This document shows, piece after piece, positions 16,938 to 26,142 of a DNA stretch of 64,000 nucleotides. Origin of the DNA: Rhizorhabdus dicambivorans (GTDB lineage Bacteria > Pseudomonadota > Alphaproteobacteria > Sphingomonadales > Sphingomonadaceae); assembly GCF_002355275.1 (NCBI RefSeq), contig NZ_CP023449.1, forward strand, positions 4,752,001-4,816,000, read 5' to 3'. The notes under the pieces were generated by a model that worked only from the letters and a program-made list of their open reading frames with translations, searched no databases and was not told the DNA's origin. Numbering within the stretch: the first letter of the stretch is position 1; every line of letters begins with the position of its first letter. Position numbers and translations under genes: made by a program.

Positions 16938-18206
16938 TCATGACCACGTGACCAGGCCGATCACGGCCCCGGTCATCAACGACACCATGTTACCCGCGAG
17001 CCAGCTCTTCATGCCAAGGCCCGCGACCTCGCCGCGCCGCTCAGGCGAAAGGGTGGAAATGGTCGAAACGATCAGACCGACGCTGGCAAGATTGGCAACC
17101 CCGCACAGCGCATAGGTGACGATCAGCAAGCTGCGCGGATCGAACGTCCCCGCTGGCAGCGCGGCGAGGTCGAGATAGGCGACATATTCGTTGAGCACGG
17201 CCTTGGTGCCCATCAAGCTGCCCGCCGCGGGCGCTTGGTCCCAGGGGACGCCGATCGACCACATCACGGGAGACATCAGCCAGCCCAGCATGCGCCGCAG
17301 GGTCAGCGGTGCGCCTTCGATCATAGGCAGCAGCGCCAGCACCTGGTCGACCAGACTCACCAGAGCGAAGGCGGTAACGATGATCGCAATGACTGCAAGT
17401 ACCAGCGTCATCCCCTCCATCGCGCCGCGTATGACGGCGTCCATGCTGCTCTCATAATGCAGATCTGGCTCGGCTTGCTCGCGGTCGCCGCCAGCTTCGC
17501 CCGGCACCATCAGCCGCGCGACGAGCACGCCCGCTGGCAGCGAGATCAGCGAGGCAACGATCATGTGGCCGACCGCGTTGGGCACGGTCTTCGACAGGGT
17601 GGTGGCGTAAAGCACCAGGATCGCGCCCGAGATCGTCGCCATGATCAGCACCATGATCATGAACAGGTCAGAGCGGCTCATCCGGCCGAACCAGGCGCGC
17701 AATACCAGCGGGCTCTCGACGACGCCGAGGAAGATCGTCGCGCCGCCGCCGAGCCCAACGACACCGCTAACACCCAAGGTGCGCTGCAGCGCCCATGACA
17801 GCCCCCGGACCACGGCGCGCAGCACGCCCCAGTGCCACAGCAGCGCCGATATAGCCGAGAAGACGATGATCAGCGGCAGGATCTGGAAGGCGATGATAAC
17901 CGGCGGCTCTTCCCCTGGCTTCAGCAGGAACGGGATTGGCGCGCCGCCGGTATAGCCGAACATGTAGGACGAGCCGACCAGCGTCGCCGCCTCGATCGCC
18001 GAGACTGCCTGGTTGGCATAGCCGACCAGCGTCCAGACGAAGGGCACCCGCGTCACCACCAGAGCGATGGCGACCTGCAACAGAAGTGCGCCACCGATCC
18101 AGCGCCAACCGGGGCGGGCCTTGCGGTCTTCGGACAAGGCCCAGGCCAGGAAGATCAGGGCGGCAATGCCGATCAACCCCTGAAGGTTTTGCATTGCCGC
18201 CATCAC
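16938..18206 (-). CDS. Concentrative nucleoside transporter (NupC/CNT family)
   Basis: A 422-residue polytopic protein. The N-terminal LQGLIGIAALIFLAWALSEDR, the GYTGGAPIPFLLKPG region, GATIFLGVVESPLVLRAW and the C-terminal LCGVANLASVGLIVSTISTLSPERR are CNT hallmarks. CNT carriers import nucleosides with H+ or Na+. It lies 11 bases downstream of the TonB receptor gene, so the pair may deliver a nucleoside-like compound through both membranes. Confidence 0.9.
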   Translation of the reverse strand: MMAAMQNLQGLIGIAALIFLAWALSEDRKARPGWRWIGGALLLQVAIALVVTRVPFVWTLVGYANQAVSAIEAATLVGSSYMFGYTGGAPIPFLLKPGEEPPVIIAFQILPLIIVFSAISALLWHWGVLRAVVRGLSWALQRTLGVSGVVGLGGGATIFLGVVESPLVLRAWFGRMSRSDLFMIMVLIMATISGAILVLYATTLSKTVPNAVGHMIVASLISLPAGVLVARLMVPGEAGGDREQAEPDLHYESSMDAVIRGAMEGMTLVLAVIAIIVTAFALVSLVDQVLALLPMIEGAPLTLRRMLGWLMSPVMWSIGVPWDQAPAAGSLMGTKAVLNEYVAYLDLAALPAGTFDPRSLLIVTYALCGVANLASVGLIVSTISTLSPERRGEVAGLGMKSWLAGNMVSLMTGAVIGLVTWS

Positions 18207-18217
18207 CCTTTTCCCCC

Positions 18218-21200
18218 TTAGAATTTGTATGCCGCGCCGAACTGGAACTGCCGGGGCGGGCCGGCATTTCGCTGAACAAAGGGTACGCCGCCGCCGAACT
18301 GCACCTGATTGGACGTCGTGGCCGCGTTGGCAAAGCCGGATTCGTTGTTGGTGTTGAAGACATTGAACACGTCGGCGCTGACTTCGAACCGCCCGCCAAA
18401 TCCCGGCAGTGCGTAGCGAATGCCCAGATCGACCGTAGCCGACCAGGGCAGACGCGCGGAATTGCGCTTCGTCCCCGGATAGCGGTCCGAGTTGCCGACG
18501 AAGTTCTCGCCGAAAGAGGCACCGTCGCCGTTGAGATCCTGCGTGCCGAAGATCCGGGCATCGGGAACGAGGTTCACCGGCTGTCCGGACTGGAACAGGC
18601 CAGCGACGCTCAGCGTCAGTCCTTCCAGCGGATAGAGATAGCCGACCGCCGAAATCACATGTCGGCGATCATTGGCCGATGGCCCCCATTCGGTGCTGAA
18701 GTCGTTGGCGTTGGCCGCGCGGAAGTTGATGTCATCGGTATCATTTGTGAGCTTCGAGAGGGTGTAAGAGAGGCGGAAGGCGTAATTGTCGCTGCCCCGC
18801 ACCTTGTTCACTTGCAGGATCAGCGCCTTGTATTCCGCTTCGCCGGCTGTCTCGGACACGGTGATCTGCCGTGCGCCGCCGGGAATCAGGGCAACCGGGC
18901 GGGTCGCGTCCGCATCCGCCTGGCTGCGCACCAGCCCGAGCGACCGGGCCAATGCGAAACGCGTGGCGTTGTCAGGCTGGCTCTGGAGCAGCGCGATATT
19001 CGCGGCCGTAAGGTTGGCGAGATTGGGTGTGAAGGGCGCGGGCGCGTTGAGGTCGCGCAGACGCACGAGGTTGTGCGAGCGGCTGTAGATGACGTCAGCG
19101 GACAGCGTGATCGTATCGGTCGCCTGGAACTGGTAGCCGCCGCTGAGTTGCAGGCTCCACGGGCTCTGGTAGCCATTGGGGTTGAGGATGCGGCCTTCGC
19201 CGAGCGTCGCCGTGTCGCGCAGCGCCTGGACCTGATCCGGCGCAGGGCAGGCCGATACGGTCGCGCAGCTCGGCGAAACCGTGAGATTGCCGTCGAAGGT
19301 CACCCTCGACAGGTCTGTTCCAGCCGGGATGATTCCCAGCGACTGGAGCTGGCCCAACTGGGTGAGGAAGCCCGGCGAGGTCGTGTTGCGCTGGAGCGCA
19401 TCGGAGATCACCGCATAGGATAGCTTGCCGTAGAACAGGCCGGCCCCGAAGCGCAGCGTCGATCGGGCGTCGGGCCGGTAGTTGAGCGAGAAGCGCGGGG
19501 CGAAATTATCGTAGTCTCCGCCCTTTCCGCCCTTGGCGGTAAGGCTGTCATAATCCCAGCGCAAGCCCAGCGTCGCCGTCAGCTTGGGCGACAGCTGCCA
19601 TTCGTCCTCAAGATAGACGGCCAGTTGCGTTTGCCCGGTGCCGAAGCTTTGCGGGCGAAGCTCGACCGAGTAGTTGGCCACCGCAGGATTGAGCGCCAGG
19701 ACATCCTGCGCCGTAAGATCGAGAGCCTTTGCCGACAGGGCGGCCAGCTGCGGGGCGGTGAGATCGACCGTGTAGTTGCCGTCGGGATTTCCGCCGCCGA
19801 GCAGGGCGAAGTCGGAATGGATGACATCGCCGCCCAGGCTCAGCTTGTGACTGCCCAGCTTGCGCTGCAGCCGGTGCGTGGTCTGCCATGTTTCTTCAAG
19901 ATCGTTGAACACGAAGCCCGGGTGGCCGACTACACCCGCGGTCTGGCCGCTCGGATCGCGGATGACGACCTGCGGTCCGGCGGGTCCCTTGGGCTTGCCG
20001 TAATCCCAGCGGAAGCGGCTGAACTGGAGCGCGCCATCATAGCTCCACTCGTCACCCGAATAGCTTGCCGTGGCGGCGACAAGTGTCGAGAAGCGATCCT
20101 GGTCCGAGCCCGCCGAAGGGAAAGTCACGTTGCCGCCGCCAAGGCCGCCGCCGGGCCGGTCGATCGTGACCCGGCCGAAATTCGCGCGCAAGCCCAGCGT
20201 CCAGTCCTCGGTCAGGCGATGATCGAGCCTGATCGAGCCGAGATAGAACTCGTTGTTGCCCGTTACCGTATCGACCACGCCGAGCACCGGCGCATCGACC
20301 ACCTGCACGTTGCGATCGCGGGTGTATTCGAAGTTGGCGTAGAAGAAGGTCTTGTCGCGCACGATCGGCCCGCCGATGCTGGCACCGGCCTGGTAACGCT
20401 CGAAGCTTTCGCCGACTGCGTTGCCCGACAGGTCGCGGCGCGGGAAAGGCGATTTCGCATCGAGCGGCCGACCGGGGCGCACCAGCGCATAGACTTCGCC
20501 GGACAAGTCGTTGCTGCCCGATGGCGAGGTGTAGTTGACCACGCCATTAGCGGTGCGCCCGTAGGCCACCGAATAGGAATTGGCGAGTACCGTCACCTCG
20601 CGGGTGAAACCGAGCGGCACGGGAAACTTGAGGCCGCCCAGGAAGTTCTCGTTGTTGTCGAGGCCGTCGAGCAGGTAATTCGTGTCGAGCCCGTTGGAGC
20701 CGTTGATCGAGATCGAAGGTGCTTCGGGAAAGAAGCCGGTCGAGGGAACGACGTTGGGCAGGCGGACGAGCGAACCCAGCACATCGCGGCCTTCGATGGG
20801 CAGCACCATCAGTTCCTCCTTACCCAGAGAAGCTGAGACTTCCGCATTGACCGTATTGAGCCTGGTGATCCCGCGCGCGCCGGTCACGACGATGGTCCCG
20901 GTACCGACCGGTGCCAGGCGCAGCGTCACGCTGCTGGTGAAGTTGGCGCGCAAGGACACACTGGCCTGCTGATCAGCCTCGTATCTATCTCCCGAAAGGG
21001 TCGTGACGCGGTAGGTGCCCGCAGTCGTCAGACCTTCGACCCGGACAAATCCCTTTTCGTCCGAACGAGCGGTTCGCGAGAAGCCGATGTCCGCGTTTTC
21101 GATCCTCACTTCGACATCCGCCGCGGGCTGGTTGGTGGAGGCATCCACAAGCGCGATCTGGATCCCGGCCTGCTGGGCATGAGCCGGAGTGGCAAGGGTA

Positions 21201-21247
21201 GCGACGGCCAGCACACTTGCCGACAGGAGGAAGCGGGACGGAAACAA
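18218..21247 (-). CDS. TonB-dependent receptor, Oar-like, with N-terminal carboxypeptidase-regulatory-like domain
   Basis: I choose the TTG at 21247: GGAG lies seven bases upstream and the product begins with a clean signal peptide (MFPSRFLLSASVLAVATLATPAHAQ). The open frame reaches 21352 but without a better start. The 1009-residue protein has a Cna/CarboxypepD-like domain (residues about 28-120), a plug domain (INGSNGLDTNYLLDGLDNNE) and a 22-strand barrel ending in Phe (QFQFGAAYKF). Such receptors import large substrates with TonB energy. Upstream is a TGTAAGG-N16-GACA element. Confidence 0.9.
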   Translation of the reverse strand: MFPSRFLLSASVLAVATLATPAHAQQAGIQIALVDASTNQPAADVEVRIENADIGFSRTARSDEKGFVRVEGLTTAGTYRVTTLSGDRYEADQQASVSLRANFTSSVTLRLAPVGTGTIVVTGARGITRLNTVNAEVSASLGKEELMVLPIEGRDVLGSLVRLPNVVPSTGFFPEAPSISINGSNGLDTNYLLDGLDNNENFLGGLKFPVPLGFTREVTVLANSYSVAYGRTANGVVNYTSPSGSNDLSGEVYALVRPGRPLDAKSPFPRRDLSGNAVGESFERYQAGASIGGPIVRDKTFFYANFEYTRDRNVQVVDAPVLGVVDTVTGNNEFYLGSIRLDHRLTEDWTLGLRANFGRVTIDRPGGGLGGGNVTFPSAGSDQDRFSTLVAATASYSGDEWSYDGALQFSRFRWDYGKPKGPAGPQVVIRDPSGQTAGVVGHPGFVFNDLEETWQTTHRLQRKLGSHKLSLGGDVIHSDFALLGGGNPDGNYTVDLTAPQLAALSAKALDLTAQDVLALNPAVANYSVELRPQSFGTGQTQLAVYLEDEWQLSPKLTATLGLRWDYDSLTAKGGKGGDYDNFAPRFSLNYRPDARSTLRFGAGLFYGKLSYAVISDALQRNTTSPGFLTQLGQLQSLGIIPAGTDLSRVTFDGNLTVSPSCATVSACPAPDQVQALRDTATLGEGRILNPNGYQSPWSLQLSGGYQFQATDTITLSADVIYSRSHNLVRLRDLNAPAPFTPNLANLTAANIALLQSQPDNATRFALARSLGLVRSQADADATRPVALIPGGARQITVSETAGEAEYKALILQVNKVRGSDNYAFRLSYTLSKLTNDTDDINFRAANANDFSTEWGPSANDRRHVISAVGYLYPLEGLTLSVAGLFQSGQPVNLVPDARIFGTQDLNGDGASFGENFVGNSDRYPGTKRNSARLPWSATVDLGIRYALPGFGGRFEVSADVFNVFNTNNESGFANAATTSNQVQFGGGVPFVQRNAGPPRQFQFGAAYKF

Positions 21248-21301
21248 GTGGGTTCTCCGATGCTGGACGAGACAGGTCTCGGTTGCGGTTGATGCAGGCT
21301 T

Positions 21302-21328
21302 TGTCGCCAGGCCGGGGCGATCCTTACA
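21302..21328 (-). promoter_or_regulatory. TGTAAGG-N16-GACA promoter-like element for the TonB receptor
   Basis: On the minus strand TGTAAGG and GACA are separated by exactly 16 bases, 55 bases before the chosen TTG start. The same element precedes the flavoprotein/ECF-sigma operon (31060-31086). It is inferred to be an ECF-type promoter. Confidence 0.45.
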
Positions 21329-21362
21329 AGTGTTGCGAAGATTTCCGATCACTGGCCCGGTT

Positions 21363-21388
21363 GTAACCGTTTGCCTGCCCGGTCCGAA
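21363..21388 (+). promoter_or_regulatory. SigF-type promoter for the DUF3179 gene
   Basis: GTAACC-N16-CGAA with exact spacing, ending 22 bases before the GTG start at 21411. It should drive the DUF3179-thioredoxin pair. Confidence 0.8.
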
Positions 21389-21410
21389 TTACCCTCTGGG
21401 AGGTAATCGC

Positions 21411-22382
21411 GTGAAACTGGCCAATCGCCTTAACCTGTTTGGTGTCGCAGCTTTGCTGGCCCTGCCTGCGAACGCGAGTGCGGAAACCGCTCGATCGCTC
21501 CAAAGGGAATTCCCCAAACTGGAAACCGCGAAAAGCGCGATCAATCTGCGCGAGCTTCAGTCCGGCGGTGTTCCGCGCGACGGCATCCCGGCAATCCTCG
21601 ATCCGCAATTCCTGCCGGTGTCTGAAGCAACCGAACTCGGCAGCGACGAGCCGGTCATCTTCCTGTCTGGAACCTGCGGTGCCTATGCCTTCCCTTATCG
21701 AATCCTCATCTGGCACGAGATCGTTCATCACGACCAGTGTGGCGTACCCGTCGCCGTAACCTTCTGCCCCTTGTGCAACACATCAATGGTCTTTGACCGG
21801 CGGGTCGAAGGTGTGGTGCTGAGCTTCGGGACGTCAGGCCGCCTGCGCCATTCCGATCTCGTGATGTACGATCACCAGACGGAATCTCTCTGGCAGCAGT
21901 TTACCGGCGAGGCCATTGTCGGCCGCCAAGTCGGCAAGACGTTGGCTGCGGTTCCCGCCCGCATCGAGTCCTGGCAGCGCTTTCGCGAGGAGTTTCCCGA
22001 TGGCCGCGTGCTGGTGCCGCCATCATGGGGGCGAAGTGCTTACGGGCGAACCCCATACGAAGGCTATGACTCGGCGCCTTCGCCCTTTCTCTTCCAGGGG
22101 AGGATGCCGCGCGGCATTGATCCGATGGCCCGGGTCGTGCGCGTTGGCACGCGCGCCTGGTCGCTCGCCTGGCTACGCAAGAATTCGCCAGTGGAGACCA
22201 TGGACGGCCTGCGCCTCGAATGGCGCGAAGGTCAGAACTCGGCGTTGGATCGCGCCCTGATTTCGCGCGGAAGGGACATCGGCAACGTCCGAGTGACACG
22301 GGAGGGTGCCGACGTAGCCTTCAGCGTCGATTTCGCCTTCGCCTATCGCGCCTTCTATCCGCAAGGCGAACTGGTCAAATGA
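21411..22382 (+). CDS. DUF3179 domain-containing exported protein
   Basis: The GTG at 21411 is preceded by GGGAGG with seven bases spacing and gives a signal peptide (VKLANRLNLFGVAALLALPANASA). The 323-residue product has the DUF3179 signature PVAVTFCPLCNTSMVFDR with two cysteines, and FGTSGRLRHSDLVMYDHQTESLWQQ. Function is unknown; DUF3179 genes often sit near thioredoxin-like and metal-stress genes. Here it overlaps a thioredoxin gene by four bases. Confidence 0.88.
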   Translation: MKLANRLNLFGVAALLALPANASAETARSLQREFPKLETAKSAINLRELQSGGVPRDGIPAILDPQFLPVSEATELGSDEPVIFLSGTCGAYAFPYRILIWHEIVHHDQCGVPVAVTFCPLCNTSMVFDRRVEGVVLSFGTSGRLRHSDLVMYDHQTESLWQQFTGEAIVGRQVGKTLAAVPARIESWQRFREEFPDGRVLVPPSWGRSAYGRTPYEGYDSAPSPFLFQGRMPRGIDPMARVVRVGTRAWSLAWLRKNSPVETMDGLRLEWREGQNSALDRALISRGRDIGNVRVTREGADVAFSVDFAFAYRAFYPQGELVK

Positions 22383-22768
22383 TGGCCCGCGCGTCAGCTT
22401 GCCTCGCGGCTGTGCTGCTTGCAGTGCTTTTGCCGAGTGCAGCCACGGCCTCCGCGCCGATCGAATTTACCGACGCGGCCTTCGTCGCGGCGCAAGCCCG
22501 GGGCAGGACCATCATCGTCGAATCCTATGCTTCCTGGTGCCTGCCTTGCCGGATACAGGCTCCGATCCTCGATCGCCTGCGCACACAAGCACCGTTCCGG
22601 GACGTCCTGGTGCTCCGGATTGGCGAGAAAACGCCGAATGCGATCTGGCGGCGGTTCCGACTGAACGGCTTCGGCACTCTCGTGGTCTTCAAGGGCAGCC
22701 GGGAAATGGCACGGGGAACGCCGACGAACGAGGCAGCGGTCACGGACCTCCTCCGCCGCGGCCTTTGA
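22379..22768 (+). CDS. Exported thioredoxin-fold protein (WCLPC)
   Basis: A 129-residue protein with a signal peptide (ACLAAVLLAVLLPSAATA) and the active-site motif SWCLPCR near residue 56. Its start overlaps the DUF3179 stop, so the two are coupled. It resembles the thioredoxin at 25672-26061 over the FxxAxAxGxTIxV and AxWCxxCRxQAPILD region, which suggests a duplicated or related periplasmic reductase. Confidence 0.88.
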   Translation: MMARASACLAAVLLAVLLPSAATASAPIEFTDAAFVAAQARGRTIIVESYASWCLPCRIQAPILDRLRTQAPFRDVLVLRIGEKTPNAIWRRFRLNGFGTLVVFKGSREMARGTPTNEAAVTDLLRRGL

Positions 22769-22798
22769 TCGGAGAAGGCATGGAAATGCACGGGGAAT

Positions 22799-22824
22799 GT
22801 AACCGGCGACCGGCCTGATCCGAA
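22799..22824 (+). promoter_or_regulatory. SigF-type promoter for the CBS-domain gene
   Basis: GTAACC-N16-CGAA with exact spacing; CGAA ends 34 bases before the ATG at 22859. It lies in the only gap between the thioredoxin and CBS genes. Confidence 0.8.
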
Positions 22825-22858
22825 TTAATAATGGGGGGCGATCCTCGGAGTGTCGCTC

Positions 22859-23314
22859 ATGAAAATCGCCGCAATAGTAAACCGCAAGGGACAGCACGTC
22901 GAAAGCGTGAGGGAGACCGAACCGCTCGATTCTGCGGTCGATGTGATGCACCGCAAGGCCATCGGCTCAGTGGTCGTGCACGACAGCGGGGCGCGGGAGA
23001 TACTCGGGATCGTCTCGCAAACCGAAATTGTCGCCGCCACTGCCGCGCGCGGCGGGAATGCCCTCAAACTCCCCGTTCTGCTGTTCATGCGCAAACCGGC
23101 GCTGTTCTGCGCCTGCCAGGACGATGCGGCCTCGGTCATGCGTTTGATGACCCGGGAACGCTGCCGCCATATCGTGGTCTGTTCCGCCTCCGGGGGTATC
23201 GCGGGCGTGGTGTCGCTGGGCGATCTCGTCGCGGCCTTGCTTGAGGAGGCCCAACTCGAAGCAGGCGTCCTGCGCGACATGGCCCGTTCCCGCCTGCTCT
23301 CCGTGCCGGGTTAA
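22859..23314 (+). CDS. CBS-domain pair protein
   Basis: A 151-residue soluble protein with two CBS motifs: AVDVMHRKAIGSVVVHDSGAREILGIVSQTEI and the second around SVMRLMTRERCRHIVVCSASGGIAGVVSLGDLV. CBS pairs bind adenosine nucleotides and act as energy or redox sensors. Start chosen at the ATG 22859 with GGAG nine bases upstream; a GTG at 22850 is possible. It contains three cysteines. A SigF-type promoter lies upstream and a YiiX-like gene follows. Confidence 0.85.
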   Translation: MKIAAIVNRKGQHVESVRETEPLDSAVDVMHRKAIGSVVVHDSGAREILGIVSQTEIVAATAARGGNALKLPVLLFMRKPALFCACQDDAASVMRLMTRERCRHIVVCSASGGIAGVVSLGDLVAALLEEAQLEAGVLRDMARSRLLSVPG

Positions 23315-23317
23315 GCG

Positions 23318-24097
23318 GTGAGCCTGCTGGTTTCCCTCGGGCGGCTCCTGGCCGGATACCTGACAGGCCCATCGCGTGCCCCCTACGCCAACGTCCCCAC
23401 TGACCCTGAAATTCTGGCGCGCGTAATCAGACCGGGAGACGTTCTCCTGGTTGACGGAAAGCAGCGGATCAGCACGGCAATAAAGTACCTCACGCAGTCG
23501 ACATGGTCCCATGCGGCGCTTTGCATCGATAGCGCGGGTGAAGAAGCCAACCATGCGTCCCGCTTCGTCGAGGCGGACGCCATCGAGGGCGTCCGGATCG
23601 TTCCGCTGTCCGAGTTCGCGGGATTGCACACCCGCATATGCAGGCCGGTCGGTCTCGACGAAGGGGATATCCGCGCCGTTGTCGATTTCGCGCTGGCCCA
23701 TGTCGGTGACGAATACGACCTCGCCAATGTCATCGATCTTGCCCGATATCTCTGCCCCACGCCGCCAGTACCCTCTGGCTGGCGACGACGGATGATCGCG
23801 CTGGGCAGCGGGGAGCCGACCAAGGCAATCTGCTCGACGCTGGTTGCCAAGGCCTTCCAGTCGATCCGCTACCCCATACTGCCCGAAATCACCCGGGAGC
23901 TGATCGATGATCCCGATTGCCGAGGGTGTATCCGCGATATCCTGCATATCCGGCATCACAGCCTGTTCACGCCGCGCGACTTCGATGTCTCGCCCTATTT
24001 CCGGATCGTGAAGCCGACGCTCGAGAATGGGTTCGACCACCGGGAACTGAACTGGAGCGACACGGTATCCAGCGCGGAACGTCTGGCTCCGGTATGA
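23318..24097 (+). CDS. YiiX/YebB-like NlpC/P60-superfamily cysteine hydrolase
   Basis: A 259-residue protein with a GTG start three bases after the CBS gene. RPGDVLLVDGKQRISTAIKYLTQSTWSHAALCID and GDEYDLANVIDLARYL, then ICSTLVAKAFQ with the likely catalytic Cys, match the YiiX-type permuted papain-like fold (His in WSHAAL, Cys in ICSTL). The natural substrate is unknown; peptidoglycan or lipid amide bonds are possible. No signal peptide is evident. Confidence 0.78.
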   Translation: MSLLVSLGRLLAGYLTGPSRAPYANVPTDPEILARVIRPGDVLLVDGKQRISTAIKYLTQSTWSHAALCIDSAGEEANHASRFVEADAIEGVRIVPLSEFAGLHTRICRPVGLDEGDIRAVVDFALAHVGDEYDLANVIDLARYLCPTPPVPSGWRRRMIALGSGEPTKAICSTLVAKAFQSIRYPILPEITRELIDDPDCRGCIRDILHIRHHSLFTPRDFDVSPYFRIVKPTLENGFDHRELNWSDTVSSAERLAPV

Positions 24098-24109
24098 GAG
24101 GGTACGAGA

Positions 24110-24331
24110 TCACTCCTCGCAACAGACTTTGTCGTGCTGCCGAGGTGGACACGGCACCGTCCCGTAAGAGCAAAAGACGCAGCAATCTCCTTCGAGCGGT
24201 CGCAGCGTCTCGCCACAGCCCACGCAGCGATAGAAGAACCAGCAGGCGTCGGTCGGCATGAGTTCGTTCGCCTGCTGGCCGCAATGCGGGCAGGTGAGGG
24301 TCGATTCCAGGGTGACGGCAGGATTGGACAT
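24110..24331 (-). CDS. GDCCVxC-domain protein
   Basis: A 73-residue Cys-rich protein with the defining GDCCVFCSYGTVPCPP motif near residues 48-63, plus CPHCG and CVGCG pairs that look like a zinc ribbon. The family is often linked to mercury and heavy-metal regions. It is the last gene of the minus-strand redox array that starts at 26618. Confidence 0.85.
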   Translation of the reverse strand: MSNPAVTLESTLTCPHCGQQANELMPTDACWFFYRCVGCGETLRPLEGDCCVFCSYGTVPCPPRQHDKVCCEE

Positions 24332-24372
24332 GGGGGAACTCGCCGCGTGCTAGAGGATGGATCGGAACATCG

Positions 24373-24894
24373 TCAATCCGCCGTGCCGCGCACTGGATAG
24401 TCGTTTGCCATGATGTAGCGCAGACCGCCCAGCAGCGCCTTCAGGTCCGGCCGGACAAAAGGTGCGTTCGACAGATCGACGATCTGGACCCTGCCTTGGG
24501 GATTGATCACGAAGATGGCCGGCTCGGCAAAATTGCGGTCGGTCTCATTGGGCGAGCGCGGTGAGGACATGTAGAGTCCGAGCTGGCGCATCTGTTCCTC
24601 GCCAAGACCTGCGAGCAGCGGAAATGTCCAGCTATGCGCCATGGCGTCTTCCTGGGCTCGCTCGACCGGGTCCGCCGACAGCGCCCAGACCGAGATCCCC
24701 GCAGCCAGGAAATCGTCCTTCAGACCTTCAAGCGTAGCCAGGTACTGCTTGCACAATGGGCAATGCTTGCCCCGGTAGATGACGATCAGACGCCAGCCTT
24801 CGGTTTCAGCGGGCGTGACCTGTCCGCCAGCCGCCGACGGCCAGGTGAAAGACGGAAAGAGATCACCGGCGGTGAATTTGGCCTGGATACCCAT
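24373..24894 (-). CDS. Peroxiredoxin-like (AhpC/TSA-superfamily) protein
   Basis: A 173-residue protein with YRGKHCPLCKQYLATL, a thioredoxin-fold CxxC at the position of the peroxidatic Cys, followed by WALSADPVERAQ and PAIFVINPQGRVQ. Members reduce peroxides or act as thiol reductases. It is cotranscribed with the CcdA gene upstream (33-base gap). Confidence 0.85.
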   Translation of the reverse strand: MGIQAKFTAGDLFPSFTWPSAAGGQVTPAETEGWRLIVIYRGKHCPLCKQYLATLEGLKDDFLAAGISVWALSADPVERAQEDAMAHSWTFPLLAGLGEEQMRQLGLYMSSPRSPNETDRNFAEPAIFVINPQGRVQIVDLSNAPFVRPDLKALLGGLRYIMANDYPVRGTAD

Positions 24895-24926
24895 CTGATC
24901 TCATCTCCTTCCGACAAATGTGCGGC

Positions 24927-25646
24927 TCAGTAGCGCGTCGTCAATTCAACCAGCCAATCCGGCATGCCTGACAAGGCCATGCTCTCGAGGTCACGGTCGA
25001 AACCGGTCACAACGAGAAGGCCTACCACCAGCAGGGCTATCCCGAAGGCAGGTTTTGCAAAACGGGCAATGGCCTGCAGCGACCCGGCCTTCTTTCCGAG
25101 CGCCCTGCGCGATCCGTAAGCGAATGCGAGGATTGAAGTCGCGACGCCGAGACCAAAGGCGCAAAACGTCACGAAAGCGGACAGCAGATCGTCACCTTGG
25201 CTAGCGGCAGCAATTGCAGCGCCAAGCGTAGGCCCAACACAGGGAGCCCAGACCAGGCCGAGCAAGACGCCTATCAGGAATTGACCGCGAGCACTGGTCC
25301 CATCGACCCTGGAAAGGGCAAGGTTTGCGCGGTTGGTCAGCGGGCTTGCTGCGGCACTGATTGCAGCCTGAGCCGCCGGCACCAGCAGTACCACACCTGC
25401 CAGGATCAGGAGAGCGCCCGCGGCAATCCTGACTGACTGCTCATCAATCCCCAACTGGAACCCGAAGGCCACGATCACAAAGCCGAAACTGGCGAACGAA
25501 GCGGCTAGTCCGGCAGCCAGCGCAACCGGGCCAAGACGGGCGCTACCGAAAGCAGAGGTCACGAGGATCGGGATTAGTGGCAGCACGCAGGGGTTGAGGA
25601 TGGTCACGACGCCCGCCACGAACGCGAGCAGGAGTTCTTCGGTCAT
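24927..25646 (-). CDS. ccdA: CcdA/DsbD-like transmembrane thiol reductant carrier
   Basis: A 239-residue protein with six membrane segments. The two redox cysteines are in the conserved NPCVLPLIP and WAPCVGPTLG motifs, which face each other in transmembrane helices 1 and 4. CcdA proteins pass electrons from cytoplasmic thioredoxin to periplasmic thiol proteins, here most likely the exported thioredoxins at 25672 and 22379. Confidence 0.92.
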   Translation of the reverse strand: MTEELLLAFVAGVVTILNPCVLPLIPILVTSAFGSARLGPVALAAGLAASFASFGFVIVAFGFQLGIDEQSVRIAAGALLILAGVVLLVPAAQAAISAAASPLTNRANLALSRVDGTSARGQFLIGVLLGLVWAPCVGPTLGAAIAAASQGDDLLSAFVTFCAFGLGVATSILAFAYGSRRALGKKAGSLQAIARFAKPAFGIALLVVGLLVVTGFDRDLESMALSGMPDWLVELTTRY

Positions 25647-25671
25647 TTCGGATCAAACCCGACCGCGAGGA

Positions 25672-26061
25672 TCAGACGCCGCCGAGCACGGCCGCGCGCA
25701 ACTGTTCGGGCCGCGTTTCAGCGATCGAACGCGCAGTCTCCTGCCGTCCCCTGAAGACAAGGATGGTGGACTGGCGGGGAATGCGGTGTTCGCGCAGGAA
25801 TGTCTTTTCCTTGTCGAAATCAACCTTCACGAAGACCGCATTCCTGAGCCGGGGCTCGCTGCGCAACGCATCCAGGATCGGGGCCTGCGCCCGGCAGGTT
25901 GGACACCAGGTCGCGTGAATGTCGACCACGATGGTCTTGCCCTGCGCCTGAGCGCGCGCGAACGATGCGGCTGAATAGTTGGACCAGGTCGGGCTGGCAA
26001 AAGCCGGCACGGATGCCAGCATGGCCAGGATAAGAAGAATCTTCTGGATCAGACGCGTCAT
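25672..26061 (-). CDS. Exported thioredoxin-fold protein (WCPTC)
   Basis: I choose the ATG at 26061, which gives a signal peptide (LIQKILLILAMLASVPAFA) and a 129-residue product; the open frame continues upstream without a better start. The active site is TWCPTCR. The segment FDKEKTFLREHRIPRQSTILVF holds the cis-Pro region. It is a likely partner of the CcdA protein encoded 25 bases downstream. Confidence 0.9.
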   Translation of the reverse strand: MTRLIQKILLILAMLASVPAFASPTWSNYSAASFARAQAQGKTIVVDIHATWCPTCRAQAPILDALRSEPRLRNAVFVKVDFDKEKTFLREHRIPRQSTILVFRGRQETARSIAETRPEQLRAAVLGGV

Positions 26062-26100
26062 GATCGCACTCTCGTTTGGAAGTGAGTTGGATGCGGCCAA

Positions 26101-26132
26101 GGGGCTGACGGGCGTTTCCACCCGCCAGCCCC
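26101..26132 (-). terminator. Hairpin after the small CC-peptide gene
   Basis: GGGGCTGACGGGCG pairs with CACCCGCCAGCCCC around TTTC. It sits between the small peptide gene and the thioredoxin gene and may attenuate readthrough, raising the amount of peptide mRNA relative to the thioredoxin mRNA. There is no U tract on the minus strand. Confidence 0.4.
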
Positions 26133-26142
26133 GGTCAAGCCG